Assembly: GCA_946407745.1 (NCBI GenBank)
Contig: CAMJPQ010000001.1
Location: 1 to 64,000 of the forward strand
Source of the DNA: an uncultured Clostridia bacterium
Lineage (GTDB): Bacteria; Bacillota; Clostridia; Christensenellales; Aristaeellaceae
Direction of reading: 5' to 3'
DNA length: 64,000 bases
Below the pieces are notes generated by a model. The model did no database searches and had not been told where the DNA came from. It saw only the letters and a program-made list of their open reading frames with translations. Made by a program: the position numbers and the translations under genes. Each line of letters starts with the position of its first letter. Position 1 is the first letter of the stretch. Positions 42,291 to 50,618 of this stretch are shown here, one piece after another.

Positions 42291-42297
42291 CTCTCCG

Positions 42298-43110
42298 TCA
42301 ATCGTGGTGTATCAGCTTGATGCGAACAGTTTCATAGAAGTTAAAGGGCTGCGTGTGAATCAGTTCCACGTATTGTCCGGCACGAAGCGTGATCACATCA
42401 CTCATCACCAGCTTCCGGACAGGCTGACCATCTGCATGAAGCTCCGCTGCCATCAGCGGGTCTCCGGAGAAACTGATTCGTATGACAGAATCTTCCCGGA
42501 CAATAAGTGGTCTGGCGGTGAAGGAGTGCGCACAAATGGGTGTGATCAGCAGGCAGGATGCGTCTGGCGCCACAAGAGGACCTCCGGCCGATATGGCATA
42601 GCCGGTGGAACCGGTAGGCGTGGAAATCAACACGCCGTCTGCCCTGATGCGCATGGCTGAATCATTGTCGACATCAACTTTCAGGTTTAAAAGACGGGGA
42701 AAGGCGGAGCGGGTAATCAGCGCATCGTTCAACGCGCTCCAGTGCCCTGTACCGGAGCAGATGTCCAGCATGCGCCTGCGCTCTAACTGGAAGCTTCCGG
42801 AGATCAGGCACGCAAAGGCATCTTCCATTTTGTCGGGCTGGGTCTCCGCAAGAAAACCAACCTTTCCGATATTGATGCCGAGCATGGGCGCGGGCTTGCT
42901 CACGCTGAGGGAAGCACAGTGCAGCATGGTGCCATCACCGCCGATGGCTACATAAGCATCCAGTGATGCGGTATCATTCAAAACGGGCACTCCATCCAGC
43001 GGCACTTCAGTAAAGACAGCTGTACCGTGCGCTTTAAACCATGCTGCGGCGGTTTGCGCCATCTCAAGCGCCAAAGGCCTGTCAGGCGGGAAAATCAGGG
43101 CTATTTTCAC
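42298..43110 (-). CDS. nadK: NAD kinase
   Basis: It makes NADP from NAD and ATP. The 270-aa protein has AIGGDGTMLHCA with GGDGT at 57-61, GINIGKVGFLAE, and the NAD-binding VLISTPTGSTGYAISAGGP. The ALNE segment usually seen reads ALND here. The start is GTG with AGAGGGTGA about 6 nt upstream. It is the first gene of the nadK-argR-recN unit. Confidence 0.95.
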   Translation of the reverse strand: MKIALIFPPDRPLALEMAQTAAAWFKAHGTAVFTEVPLDGVPVLNDTASLDAYVAIGGDGTMLHCASLSVSKPAPMLGINIGKVGFLAETQPDKMEDAFACLISGSFQLERRRMLDICSGTGHWSALNDALITRSAFPRLLNLKVDVDNDSAMRIRADGVLISTPTGSTGYAISAGGPLVAPDASCLLITPICAHSFTARPLIVREDSVIRISFSGDPLMAAELHADGQPVRKLVMSDVITLRAGQYVELIHTQPFNFYETVRIKLIHHD

Positions 43111-43189
43111 TGCTTGTCACCCTCTGCTGACTTCATCTGTCCCCGTACTGCCATATGCGTAAAGCTATGGTTGGGTGTGAACACAGTTT

Positions 43190-43218
43190 ATTATGACACA
43201 AATCCGCTGATGCTGCAA
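43190..43218 (-). promoter_or_regulatory. nadK-argR-recN promoter
   Basis: On the minus strand TTGCAG (43213-43218) and CATAAT (43190-43195) have a 17-bp spacer, in the gap after the metallophosphoesterase gene, giving a leader of about 75 nt. Confidence 0.6.
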
Positions 43219-43233
43219 GTAAGGCAATATCGA

Positions 43234-44310
43234 TTACTGGCGACTGTTGGAGAGAACCAGACGTGTTGCAGCGGGACTGTTGAAAAGTCGAAATGGCTGC
43301 CAGCTGACAAGGCGGCTTGCACCAAGACCGGGGCTGATATACTGTGGTATGCCGCCCAGCCAAATCCAACCGCAGATGCCATCATCAGGTGGAAACCAAC
43401 CGAAGTCTTCAACGAAAATCGGACCGCCAAAGGGAAGACGCCACATGCCGCCGCAGTAATGCCCCGAGAGGATCAGCGCGGCATTTCTGAGAGAAAAGGA
43501 ACTGCTGCCGCGAAGGCCTGACACGGTCGACAGGTAGCTTTCCGTGACCGGCGCGTGAGAGACAACGACCTGCACGTCTGTTTCTTTCATGCTCTTTATG
43601 CTGGAGCGGATCCTTGAGACCCTCGCTGTCTGATACTCCATCACGCGCTTCAGCGCTGCCTCATCCGGCGAAAGCGAAGATTTTGCATTCAGGGCTTTGA
43701 GCTGGGTCTGATAGCTGGTTTCCATGTTCTCAAGATTCAGCGTATAGATTTCCTCGGGAATGAACCAGATGCGGGCACTACCGTTTCGCCCGCGGGTGAA
43801 CAGCACCGGCTCATCCAGAATGGTGACGCCGGATGCAACCAGCTGCTCAGCCCAGTCTGACAATGGAGAAAGGCTGCTGTGAGCGTATGTATCCAGATAG
43901 GCTGGGTCTTCATCGCCGGGAAGATAGAGCTTCGGGGTGCCTTCGGGCAGAACCGCGATCAAATCAAGCAGCGGTTCAATCTCACCGTCTTTGCCGAGCA
44001 TATCGCCTGTCATTACGATGACAGACGAAGAGGCATTCCGGATGGAATTCCTGAAAAGCACCTGATTTTCTCCCAGCTCGCTGCCATGCAGATCGCTCAG
44101 GTGTAGTATGGAGTAATTCTCAAGGTCATTTGGCAGATTTGGCACGGCTACACGCTCGGATGTATATACTACCTGATGCGACTGAATATAGTTCAGGAGG
44201 AACCCAGCCAGAAGCAGCAAGGGCATCAGAGCCAGCAGCACACGCAGCAAGGTGCGCCCCCTGTGCCTGTTCAAATCCGTTGCGAATACAAAGGTCTCCC
44301 GACGCCTCAT
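43234..44310 (-). CDS. Membrane-anchored metallophosphoesterase
   Basis: A 358-aa YkuE-like calcineurin-fold protein. A basic N-terminus and one membrane helix (about 21-40) place the catalytic domain outside. Motifs are LHLSDLHGSELG (metal ligands D and H), VIVMTGDMLG, LYLPGDEDPAYL, VSHAP and LSGHYCGGMWRLP. The third motif has P-G-D-E-D where GNH/GNHD is usual, so an active-site residue may be changed. Substrate is unknown; YkuE relatives act on cell-surface phosphoesters or nucleotides. The start follows AGGAGGGATTTG. Confidence 0.85.
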   Translation of the reverse strand: MRRRETFVFATDLNRHRGRTLLRVLLALMPLLLLAGFLLNYIQSHQVVYTSERVAVPNLPNDLENYSILHLSDLHGSELGENQVLFRNSIRNASSSVIVMTGDMLGKDGEIEPLLDLIAVLPEGTPKLYLPGDEDPAYLDTYAHSSLSPLSDWAEQLVASGVTILDEPVLFTRGRNGSARIWFIPEEIYTLNLENMETSYQTQLKALNAKSSLSPDEAALKRVMEYQTARVSRIRSSIKSMKETDVQVVVSHAPVTESYLSTVSGLRGSSSFSLRNAALILSGHYCGGMWRLPFGGPIFVEDFGWFPPDDGICGWIWLGGIPQYISPGLGASRLVSWQPFRLFNSPAATRLVLSNSRQ

Positions 44311-44341
44311 CAAATCCCTCCTGCTGAATGCGGTAATGGAC

Positions 44342-44370
44342 ATTATACGGATTGCATACCGATTGCGCAA
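44342..44370 (-). promoter_or_regulatory. Promoter of the membrane metallophosphoesterase gene
   Basis: On the minus strand TTGCGC (44365-44370) and a perfect TATAAT (44342-44347) have a 17-bp spacer, about 30 nt before the start codon. Confidence 0.7.
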
Positions 44371-44414
44371 GGGAAAATGTAAACTTTTTGAAACATTTTT
44401 GTAATGATTCAAAC

Positions 44415-44438
44415 ATAAAAAAGCTCCCCGAAAGGAGC
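44415..44438 (-). terminator. Terminator after the cytoplasmic metallophosphoesterase gene
   Basis: On the minus strand GCTCC-TTTCGG-GGAGC (44423-44438) is followed by six T residues. It lies 17 nt past the stop and just before the next gene's promoter. Confidence 0.85.
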
Positions 44439-44454
44439 GATTGCGCAGAACTGC

Positions 44455-45168
44455 TTATCCATCGGTTCTCACACGGGAATAGACACCGGTCATGACCTCA
44501 TGGATATATGCCTGCTGATTTGGCAGAGAAGGATCTCTGCGGGCGATGTCAGCCGCCCTTTCATTATCATATGGAACAGAGATAATGCTGACGGTCAGGG
44601 GCGCCCGTTGAGTACCCGGTTCCGCCTCAATCATCAGTGCGTGGGCATTGGTTACCCCCATGCTGTTTCCCACAGAACCGGTGTTCATCAGATAGCCGGC
44701 ATGGTGTGTCCTGAAAAACGGGCGGTGGCTGTCGGCAAAAATCACGCCACCGTATTGCTTTCCGTTGACAGTAAAAAGCCTGTTCAGTGCATCTTTATCT
44801 GAATCCTGCGTCAGCAGAGGCTCAAGAGGCCTGCCGTGGAACAGGCGAAAGCGGATACCGCTCAGCCAGAGCTCCGCTTCGCGGGACAGGCTGTTGAGCC
44901 ATTGCATGCGTTCCTCACCCAACTGATCATAGTAATACTGATCACCGGCGTATTCACGGCCGCCGATGCCGTAGTCCCAGTTCCCGCCGATGAAATGATG
45001 GCAGCGCTGCCTCACCCAGTCGCAGGTTTCAGCGTTGGAAGGGCCTTTACCGACCGCATCGCCAAGGAACCATATTTCGTCCGCTGCTGCAGTGTCAAGA
45101 TAACGGCCCATTGCTTCAGCAGCGGGCAGGTTCCCGTGCAAGTCGGCAAGGAAGAGAAACTTTTTCAT
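44455..45168 (-). CDS. Cytoplasmic YfcE/diadenosine-tetraphosphatase-like metallophosphoesterase
   Basis: A 237-aa calcineurin-fold phosphoesterase without a signal or membrane helix. Motifs are FLADLHGNLPA (DLHGN), EIWFLGDAVGKGPSNAE (GDAVxxGP), FIGGNWDYGIGG (GNWD, usually GNHD) and NTGSVG near the C-terminus. GDAVGRGP-type motifs occur in Ap4A hydrolase and protein phosphatase relatives. The GNH-to-GNW change is worth noting. The ribosome-binding site is weak. It ends a three-gene run with the Gx transporter and a small zinc-binding protein. Confidence 0.85.
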   Translation of the reverse strand: MKKFLFLADLHGNLPAAEAMGRYLDTAAADEIWFLGDAVGKGPSNAETCDWVRQRCHHFIGGNWDYGIGGREYAGDQYYYDQLGEERMQWLNSLSREAELWLSGIRFRLFHGRPLEPLLTQDSDKDALNRLFTVNGKQYGGVIFADSHRPFFRTHHAGYLMNTGSVGNSMGVTNAHALMIEAEPGTQRAPLTVSIISVPYDNERAADIARRDPSLPNQQAYIHEVMTGVYSRVRTDG

Positions 45169-45184
45169 GATAAATCATTCCACT

Positions 45185-45796
45185 TCAATTCGGTTTCATT
45201 GAAAACACTGCATAAATGACCGCGACGATGAACAGCCCGGCGCCGAGGAACCAGACAGGGCTGCTTCGCCCTGCGGGAACTAGCCTCTTCCATGATATGT
45301 GCTTCATATGCCCCATGGTCAGATGGGCGGCGATGCCTGTCAGCGCACCGCACAGAAGTCCCACCAGCATCAGTATGGCCAGATAATACAGCATCTGACG
45401 GGGACTGTGCAGCACAACCATCGCCATGGCCACCTGCCCCACATTGTGCATTACTCCGCCTGCCATGGATACGATCACCGGATGCAGTCCGCGGACACGG
45501 CTGAGCGCACACATACATGTCAATGAGAGCGTCCCTCCGGCGAGCGCGTAGATCATGGCAGAAGGACCGGAGAACAACAGCCCGGAAAGCGTGACTTTCA
45601 GGAGCATCAAAATATATGCTGTGGGTATGTCAAGCATATAAACGGCAAAAACCAGAACTCCGTTGGAAAGGCCGAGCTTGATTCCCGGGATGCCCAGGGA
45701 GGGTAATGAATTCTCAATCCAGCCAAGTATCAGCATGATGGTGAGCAGCATGGCACACACGGTAAGCCAATAAGTGGACCGACGCCCCTGCCTCAT
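45185..45796 (-). CDS. Gx transporter family protein (HepS/PF07456-like)
   Basis: A 203-aa polytopic membrane protein with about five or six helices. The family marks are SLGIPGIKLGLSNGVLVFAVY near the N-terminus and a Gly-rich core (LAGGTLSLTCM, GGVMHNVGQVAMA). It is annotated in databases both as heptaprenyl diphosphate synthase component I and as an S-component-like transporter; the latter fits better. The start follows AAGGCGGTGA. A NusG-domain II partner, often adjacent, is absent here. Confidence 0.85.
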   Translation of the reverse strand: MRQGRRSTYWLTVCAMLLTIMLILGWIENSLPSLGIPGIKLGLSNGVLVFAVYMLDIPTAYILMLLKVTLSGLLFSGPSAMIYALAGGTLSLTCMCALSRVRGLHPVIVSMAGGVMHNVGQVAMAMVVLHSPRQMLYYLAILMLVGLLCGALTGIAAHLTMGHMKHISWKRLVPAGRSSPVWFLGAGLFIVAVIYAVFSMKPN

Positions 45797-45815
45797 GAAA
45801 TCACCGCCTTGTTGC

Positions 45816-46019
45816 TCACTTGCCCGCAAGCTTCATCAGGCCGGCCAGTGAAAAGCCCTTAACAAGATGCTTATCACTGAGGCGGCAGCGCGGGCAGACG
45901 GAATACTCCTTTTCATACCTGCAGTCCTCAGGCGTGAGATGAACTCCGGTCTCATCGTTGATGCAATGGCGGCAGACATTACCGCCGTATTGGCGCTTGA
46001 ACTGCTTTGTGGTCAGCAT
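45816..46019 (-). CDS. Small zinc-ribbon-like protein, 67 aa
   Basis: I do not recognise the family. The protein has CRHC (16-19) and CPRC (42-45) plus Cys33, giving two CxxC pairs about 22 residues apart, as in a zinc ribbon, followed by a short basic helix. GGGAGGAACAG lies 6 nt before the start, and there is a promoter upstream. It sits 19 nt ahead of the Gx transporter gene, so it may be a regulator or metal-binding accessory of that small operon, which is inference. Confidence 0.7.
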   Translation of the reverse strand: MLTTKQFKRQYGGNVCRHCINDETGVHLTPEDCRYEKEYSVCPRCRLSDKHLVKGFSLAGLMKLAGK

Positions 46020-46063
46020 GGCTTCTGTTCCTCCCAGCGCGCAGGATTAATACTCACAGGGCT

Positions 46064-46092
46064 ATTATATATCAGCTTCTTCATTTTGAAAA
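46064..46092 (-). promoter_or_regulatory. Promoter of the zinc-ribbon/Gx/phosphoesterase run
   Basis: On the minus strand a perfect TATAAT (46064-46069) has a weak TTTTCA 17 bp upstream (46087-46092). It diverges from the his operon promoter about 100 bp away. Confidence 0.55.
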
Positions 46093-46181
46093 GTACCGCA
46101 AACGGCGTGATTTGAGAGCCGGTGATCCAAAGGATGCTGCACTTGCGGCACTTTTACCCGTTAACAAACAACGAAAAAACA

Positions 46182-46210
46182 TTGACAGCACCGGAGAGAT
46201 TGTTTATCAT
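46182..46210 (+). promoter_or_regulatory. Histidine operon promoter
   Basis: TTGACA (46182-46187) and TATCAT (46205-46210) have a 17-bp spacer, giving a short leader of about 55 nt before hisD. No T-box, His-rich leader peptide or riboswitch is visible in it, so control, if any, would be by a repressor at the promoter. Confidence 0.75.
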
Positions 46211-46273
46211 TCAATTGTGTTTTTCATTCGGCCGCTTTCGGCCAGAATACCGCCATAGAAACAGGAGATAAGC

Positions 46274-47575
46274 ATGATCAGGATTTATCGTTTCTCTGAG
46301 GTGCCAGCCAATGAAGTTTTTGCAAGAGTAGCACCGGCGACGGATGTCGCCGGTGTGGTGAACGGCATTATTCAGGAAGTCAGGGAACGCGGTGACGCAG
46401 CGCTGCGCGAATACACTGAGAGGTTTGATCATGTAACTCTGGAGCATTTTCAGGTCACACAGGCAGAGATTGATGAAGCGATCGGCAGCGTCGAGCCGGA
46501 TTTCCTGCGTGTGCTGGAAGAAGCGGCAGAGAATATCCGCGCTTTTCACACCTGCCAGATCCGGCAAAGCTTTGTGATCAACAACCGGCCCGGTATCGTG
46601 ATGGGCCAGAAGACAATCCCTGTTGACAAAGCTGGCCTGTATGTGCCCGGCGGGACGGCGGCTTATCCGTCCTCCGTGCTGATGAATGTCATCCCCGCAA
46701 AAATCGCCGGTGTCCCGGAGGTCGTGATGACCACGCCGCCAGGGCGGGACGGAAGAATCAACCCAAACATCCTCGCTGCCGCTAAGGTGGCTGGAATCAG
46801 CCGCATCTACAAAGTCGGCGGAGCACAGGCAATCGCGGCACTGGCTTTCGGGACACAGAGTATACCCAAGGTCGATAAGATCGTCGGCCCCGGCAACGCA
46901 TTTGTGGCTGAAGCGAAGAAACAGGTCTTTGGCCTTGTTTCCATCGACAGCATTGCCGGACCGAGCGAGATCCTTGTCGTCGCCGACGGCACCTGCAATC
47001 CTGCCCATGTGGCGGCCGATCTGCTCTCTCAGGCTGAGCATGACCGCCTTGCCAGCGCTGTGCTGGTCACAGACAGCGAAAGCCTGGCGACAGCTGTGCA
47101 GGGAGAGATTGAGTGTCAGCTTCCTCTTTTGCCGCGGGCTGAGATCGCGCGCGCTTCCATCGACACAAACGGAAAGATCATCATGGCGGACAGCCTCACA
47201 CAGGCAATTGATATTGCAAATGAAATCGCACCGGAGCACCTGGAACTGTGCGTGGACAATCCGTTCGATTATCTGGACAGTATTCGCCATGCAGGGAGCG
47301 TTTTCATGGGCAAAAACTGCCCGGAAGCCCTCGGCGATTATCTTGCCGGACCAAATCATATCCTGCCGACCAGCGGTACAGCCCGTTTTTCCTCTCCGCT
47401 GTCGGTGGATGACTTTGTTAAGAAGACGCAATATACGTATTTTACGCGTGATGCCCTTGCCGCAGTGGCACGCGATGTCGCGCTGTTTGCTGATACAGAA
47501 GGGCTGCATGCCCATGCCCGCAGCGCGCTGATCCGCACCTGCGACCCGGATGAAAAGACGGAGGGCTTGGCATGA
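46274..47575 (+). CDS. hisD: Histidinol dehydrogenase
   Basis: It oxidises histidinol twice to histidine with NAD, the last two steps. The 433-aa protein has GLYVPGGTAAYPSSVLMN, VDKIVGPGNAFVAEAKKQV, IAGPSEILVVAD, the zinc- and acid-base-containing LLSQAEHDRLASAVLVTD, and IAPEHLELCVD. AGGAGATAAGC precedes the start. It is first in the his operon; hisZ and hisG, which usually precede it, are missing. It overlaps hisC by 4 nt. Confidence 0.97.
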   Translation: MIRIYRFSEVPANEVFARVAPATDVAGVVNGIIQEVRERGDAALREYTERFDHVTLEHFQVTQAEIDEAIGSVEPDFLRVLEEAAENIRAFHTCQIRQSFVINNRPGIVMGQKTIPVDKAGLYVPGGTAAYPSSVLMNVIPAKIAGVPEVVMTTPPGRDGRINPNILAAAKVAGISRIYKVGGAQAIAALAFGTQSIPKVDKIVGPGNAFVAEAKKQVFGLVSIDSIAGPSEILVVADGTCNPAHVAADLLSQAEHDRLASAVLVTDSESLATAVQGEIECQLPLLPRAEIARASIDTNGKIIMADSLTQAIDIANEIAPEHLELCVDNPFDYLDSIRHAGSVFMGKNCPEALGDYLAGPNHILPTSGTARFSSPLSVDDFVKKTQYTYFTRDALAAVARDVALFADTEGLHAHARSALIRTCDPDEKTEGLA

Positions 47576-48645
47576 GCAGGTTTTTCTCATCCCGCTTTGC
47601 CGAGTTGACGCCCTATGTGCCAGGTGAGCAGCCCCGTGAGCAGGTTTTACTCAAGCTGAATACCAATGAGAGCCCATATGAGCCCAGTCAAAGCATTCTG
47701 GATTGGGCTGCCTCGCATCTGCGCCCCTGTAACCTCTACTCCGATCCAGACAATCTGGCGCTGCGGCAGGCACTGGCAAAAAGATATGGAGTCAACCAGG
47801 ATGAGGTGATCGTATCCAATGGATCGGATGAGGTTCTCAACTGGGCCTTTGCCGCATTCTGCGATGAAGCCTCTCCTGCTTTCTTTGCGGATCTGACCTA
47901 CGGCTTCTATCCGGTTTTCGCAGCAGCCAACAGGGTGCCTTATACGGAGCTGCCATTGAAAGAAGATTTTACGATTGATCCGGAGGATTACTGCGGACTG
48001 AAAGGGACGGTTTTTATTGCCAATCCCAATGCGCCGACAGGCATCGCGCTTCCAAGAAAGGCGATTGAGCGCATCCTTCAGTCGAACACGGATCATGTGG
48101 TAGTTATTGATGAGGCCTATGTCGATTTCGGGGCGGAAAGCTGTGTGCCGCTGATTCATGACTACCCCAACCTGCTTGTCACCCAGACATTTTCGAAATC
48201 CCGTTCATTTGCTGGAGGGCGGCTCGGCTACGGCATGGGAAGCCGTGAAATTATCAGCGATCTGAACACACTGCGCAACTCTGGTAACCCGTACAATGTC
48301 AACAACCTGACCACAGCGATGGGGCTAGCCATCCTGATAGAGGACGATACGACGCGCGTAAACTGCGCCGCGGTTGCCGGCTGCCGGGACGCGACGGCAG
48401 ATTCACTCAGAAAAATGGGCTTTGAAGTGCTGCCGTCATCGACCAATTTTCTCTTTGCCAGGCATCCGGGTATTTCGGGTGAGGCACTGTATCGGGCGCT
48501 GAAAGACAGGGGCATACTGATAAGGCATTTCGACAAGCCGCGCATCCGGGATTTCAACAGGATCACCATCGGCTCAGCCGAACAAATGTCACAGTTTGTT
48601 TCAGCGGTCGAGCAAATACTGCAAAGTGCAGGCAGAAGCGATTAA
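47572..48645 (+). CDS. hisC: Histidinol-phosphate aminotransferase
   Basis: A PLP enzyme that transaminates imidazole acetol phosphate. The 357-aa protein shows LKLNTNESPYEPS, VSNGSDEVLNWAF, IANPNAPTGIALP, VVIDEAYVDFG and the PLP lysine segment TFSKSRSFAGGRLGYG. All match type I aminotransferases of the HisC group. The ATG overlaps the hisD stop. Confidence 0.96.
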   Translation: MSRFFSSRFAELTPYVPGEQPREQVLLKLNTNESPYEPSQSILDWAASHLRPCNLYSDPDNLALRQALAKRYGVNQDEVIVSNGSDEVLNWAFAAFCDEASPAFFADLTYGFYPVFAAANRVPYTELPLKEDFTIDPEDYCGLKGTVFIANPNAPTGIALPRKAIERILQSNTDHVVVIDEAYVDFGAESCVPLIHDYPNLLVTQTFSKSRSFAGGRLGYGMGSREIISDLNTLRNSGNPYNVNNLTTAMGLAILIEDDTTRVNCAAVAGCRDATADSLRKMGFEVLPSSTNFLFARHPGISGEALYRALKDRGILIRHFDKPRIRDFNRITIGSAEQMSQFVSAVEQILQSAGRSD

Positions 48646-48685
48646 TCCGTTTTTCTTCCATGTTTAGCTGCGAAGGAGGAAGCAC

Positions 48686-49273
48686 ATGCGTACAGCTGCA
48701 ATCTCACGCAAAACTGCCGAAACAGATATTGTGCTGACAATCAATCTCGACGGAGAGGGAAATGCTGATATTGACACGGACGTTGGCTTTCTGAACCATA
48801 TGCTGACCCTTTTTGCCAGGCATGCCCGCTTTGACCTGTCTGTGCACTGCAAGGGTGACACAGAGGTGGACGACCACCACTCTGTGGAAGATATCGGCAT
48901 CGTGCTTGGCGAGGCCCTTTCGCAGGCCCTTGGCAATCGGCAGGGTATCCGGAGATATGGTGAATGCCTTCTCCCGATGGATGAGGCGCTCGTGATGAGC
49001 GCGGTGGATCTGTCCGGCCGGGGCGCTTGCTTCCAGCAGCTGGACCTGCCTGCGCAAAAGGTGGGAAGCTTTGATACGGAGCTGGTGGAGGAATTCTTTA
49101 TTGCCTTTGCAAGGAATGGCAGGCTGACGCTTCATTTGCGTTCCATCACGGGCAGAAACTGCCACCATATCATCGAAGGGGCGTTTAAAAGCTGCGCTCG
49201 CAGCCTGAGACAGGCTGTATCGATTGATTCTTCTCATCCGCTTGAAATCCCCTCCACCAAAGGAGTGCTGTGA
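48686..49273 (+). CDS. hisB: Imidazoleglycerol-phosphate dehydratase
   Basis: A stand-alone dehydratase of 195 aa without the phosphatase half found in enterics. The manganese-binding repeats are visible: FLNHMLTLFARHARFD, DDHHSVEDIGI and RNCHHIIEGAFKS. GAAGGAGGAAGC precedes the start. It abuts hisH directly (stop TGA, then ATG). Confidence 0.96.
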   Translation: MRTAAISRKTAETDIVLTINLDGEGNADIDTDVGFLNHMLTLFARHARFDLSVHCKGDTEVDDHHSVEDIGIVLGEALSQALGNRQGIRRYGECLLPMDEALVMSAVDLSGRGACFQQLDLPAQKVGSFDTELVEEFFIAFARNGRLTLHLRSITGRNCHHIIEGAFKSCARSLRQAVSIDSSHPLEIPSTKGVL

Positions 49274-49885
49274 ATGATTGCCATAGTTGATTACGGGGTG
49301 GGCAACCTCTTTTCACTGCAAAGCTCGTTTGCGGCGATCGGCTCCTCCGGTGCCGTGGTAGCCCATACAGCAGATGCACTGGAAAAGGCGGATAAAATCG
49401 TGCTCCCCGGTGTTGGCGCCTTTGGTGACGCGTCCGCGAAACTGCGCGGCAGCGGGATGCTCGAGACGCTGCTTGAGCAGGTGAACAAGGAAAAGCCGCT
49501 GCTGGGCATCTGTCTGGGCATGCAGCTGCTGTTTGACCGCAGCTTTGAATATGGAGAGCATGAGGGGCTCGGCCTGATTCCGGGAGAGGTAAGGCCGCTT
49601 TCCGAAACAGTGCCGACCGGACTGAAGATACCGCATATGGGCTGGAATGCGCTTCGATTCACAAAACAGTCAAGCCTTTTTCGCTATATTGAGGATGGGG
49701 ATTTTGTCTACTTTGTGCATTCCTACCATGGCGCACTGTGTGGGGATCACACCATCGCCCTGACCGATTACGGAGCGCCGGTAACGGCGGCAGTGCAGAA
49801 GGACAATGTTTTCGGGTGCCAGTTCCACCCGGAGAAAAGCGGCAATACAGGCCTCAAGATATTGAAAGCGTTTGCAGAAATGTGA
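49274..49885 (+). CDS. hisH: Imidazole glycerol phosphate synthase, glutaminase subunit
   Basis: A class I glutamine amidotransferase that feeds ammonia to HisF. The 203-aa protein has VDYGVGNLFSL, LPGVGAFGDA, the nucleophile C80 in GICLGMQLLF, and H185/E187 in FHPEKSG. Its catalytic triad is complete. It is followed 13 nt later by hisA. Confidence 0.97.
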   Translation: MIAIVDYGVGNLFSLQSSFAAIGSSGAVVAHTADALEKADKIVLPGVGAFGDASAKLRGSGMLETLLEQVNKEKPLLGICLGMQLLFDRSFEYGEHEGLGLIPGEVRPLSETVPTGLKIPHMGWNALRFTKQSSLFRYIEDGDFVYFVHSYHGALCGDHTIALTDYGAPVTAAVQKDNVFGCQFHPEKSGNTGLKILKAFAEM

Positions 49886-49898
49886 AGGAGGCGCGGCG

Positions 49899-50618
49899 AT
49901 GCAGATCTATCCGGCCATTGACCTGTTTGAGGGCAAAGCAGTGCGCCTCCTCAAGGGTGACTACAACCGTATGACAGTGTACAGTGACCGCCCTGCGGAG
50001 GTGGCTGCGGATTTCGCTACGCAGGGTGCGGCCCGCATGCATATTGTGGACCTGGAGGGCGCTAAAAACGGGGAGACACCGAATTTTGAACTGATTTCCC
50101 GCCTGAAAAGGGAAAGTAGGCTTTTTGTAGAGGTTGGCGGAGGAATCCGGTCGCTGGATATCATTGCGAGGTATCTTGAGGGCGCGGGCGTTGACAGGGT
50201 CATTCTGGGTACGGCGGCAGCCACCCAGCCGGAAATGCTGGAGGAGGCGATTCACCGCTATGGCAACAGCATCGCCGTAGGAATCGACATCAGGAACGGC
50301 TTTCTGGCCATCCATGGATGGACAGAAGACACGCGCATTCCCGCTGCCGATTTTCTTGCACGCATGTCCGCGCTTGGTGTGAACACTGCGATTGTGACTG
50401 ACATCTCCCGAGACGGCGCGATGCGCGGGCCCAATACCGAGCTTTACTCCTCTGTTTCAGCTGCTTTTTCCGGAAACATCATCGCTTCTGGTGGAGTCTC
50501 CACGCTGGAGGATATCAAAGCGCTTACTGCGATGGGACTGCATGGAGCCATTGTCGGAAAAGCTTATTACACGGGCGCCTTCACTATCAGTCAGGCGCTG
50601 GAGGCGGCCAGATGTTGA
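49899..50618 (+). CDS. hisA: ProFAR isomerase HisA
   Basis: It isomerises the ProFAR aminoaldose to the ketose PRFAR. The 239-aa half-barrel-duplication protein begins QIYPAIDLFEGKAVRL with catalytic D8, and includes VGGGIRS, AVGIDIRNGFLAIHGW, VTDISRDGAMRGPN and ASGGVSTLEDI. The start at 49899 follows GGAGGCGCGGCG; an ATG at 49872 lies inside the hisH end and has no site. It overlaps hisF by 7 nt. Confidence 0.96.
   Translation: MQIYPAIDLFEGKAVRLLKGDYNRMTVYSDRPAEVAADFATQGAARMHIVDLEGAKNGETPNFELISRLKRESRLFVEVGGGIRSLDIIARYLEGAGVDRVILGTAAATQPEMLEEAIHRYGNSIAVGIDIRNGFLAIHGWTEDTRIPAADFLARMSALGVNTAIVTDISRDGAMRGPNTELYSSVSAAFSGNIIASGGVSTLEDIKALTAMGLHGAIVGKAYYTGAFTISQALEAARC

Noticed and set aside
46211-46273. 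His-rich leader peptide or T-box before hisD
   Set aside because: The leader is only ~60 nt, contains no run of His codons and no T-box consensus. The small CGGCCG/CGGCC repeat does not form a terminator.
46211-47590. Minus-strand frame of 459 codons opposite hisD
   Set aside because: Antisense shadow of hisD; it also runs across the his promoter.
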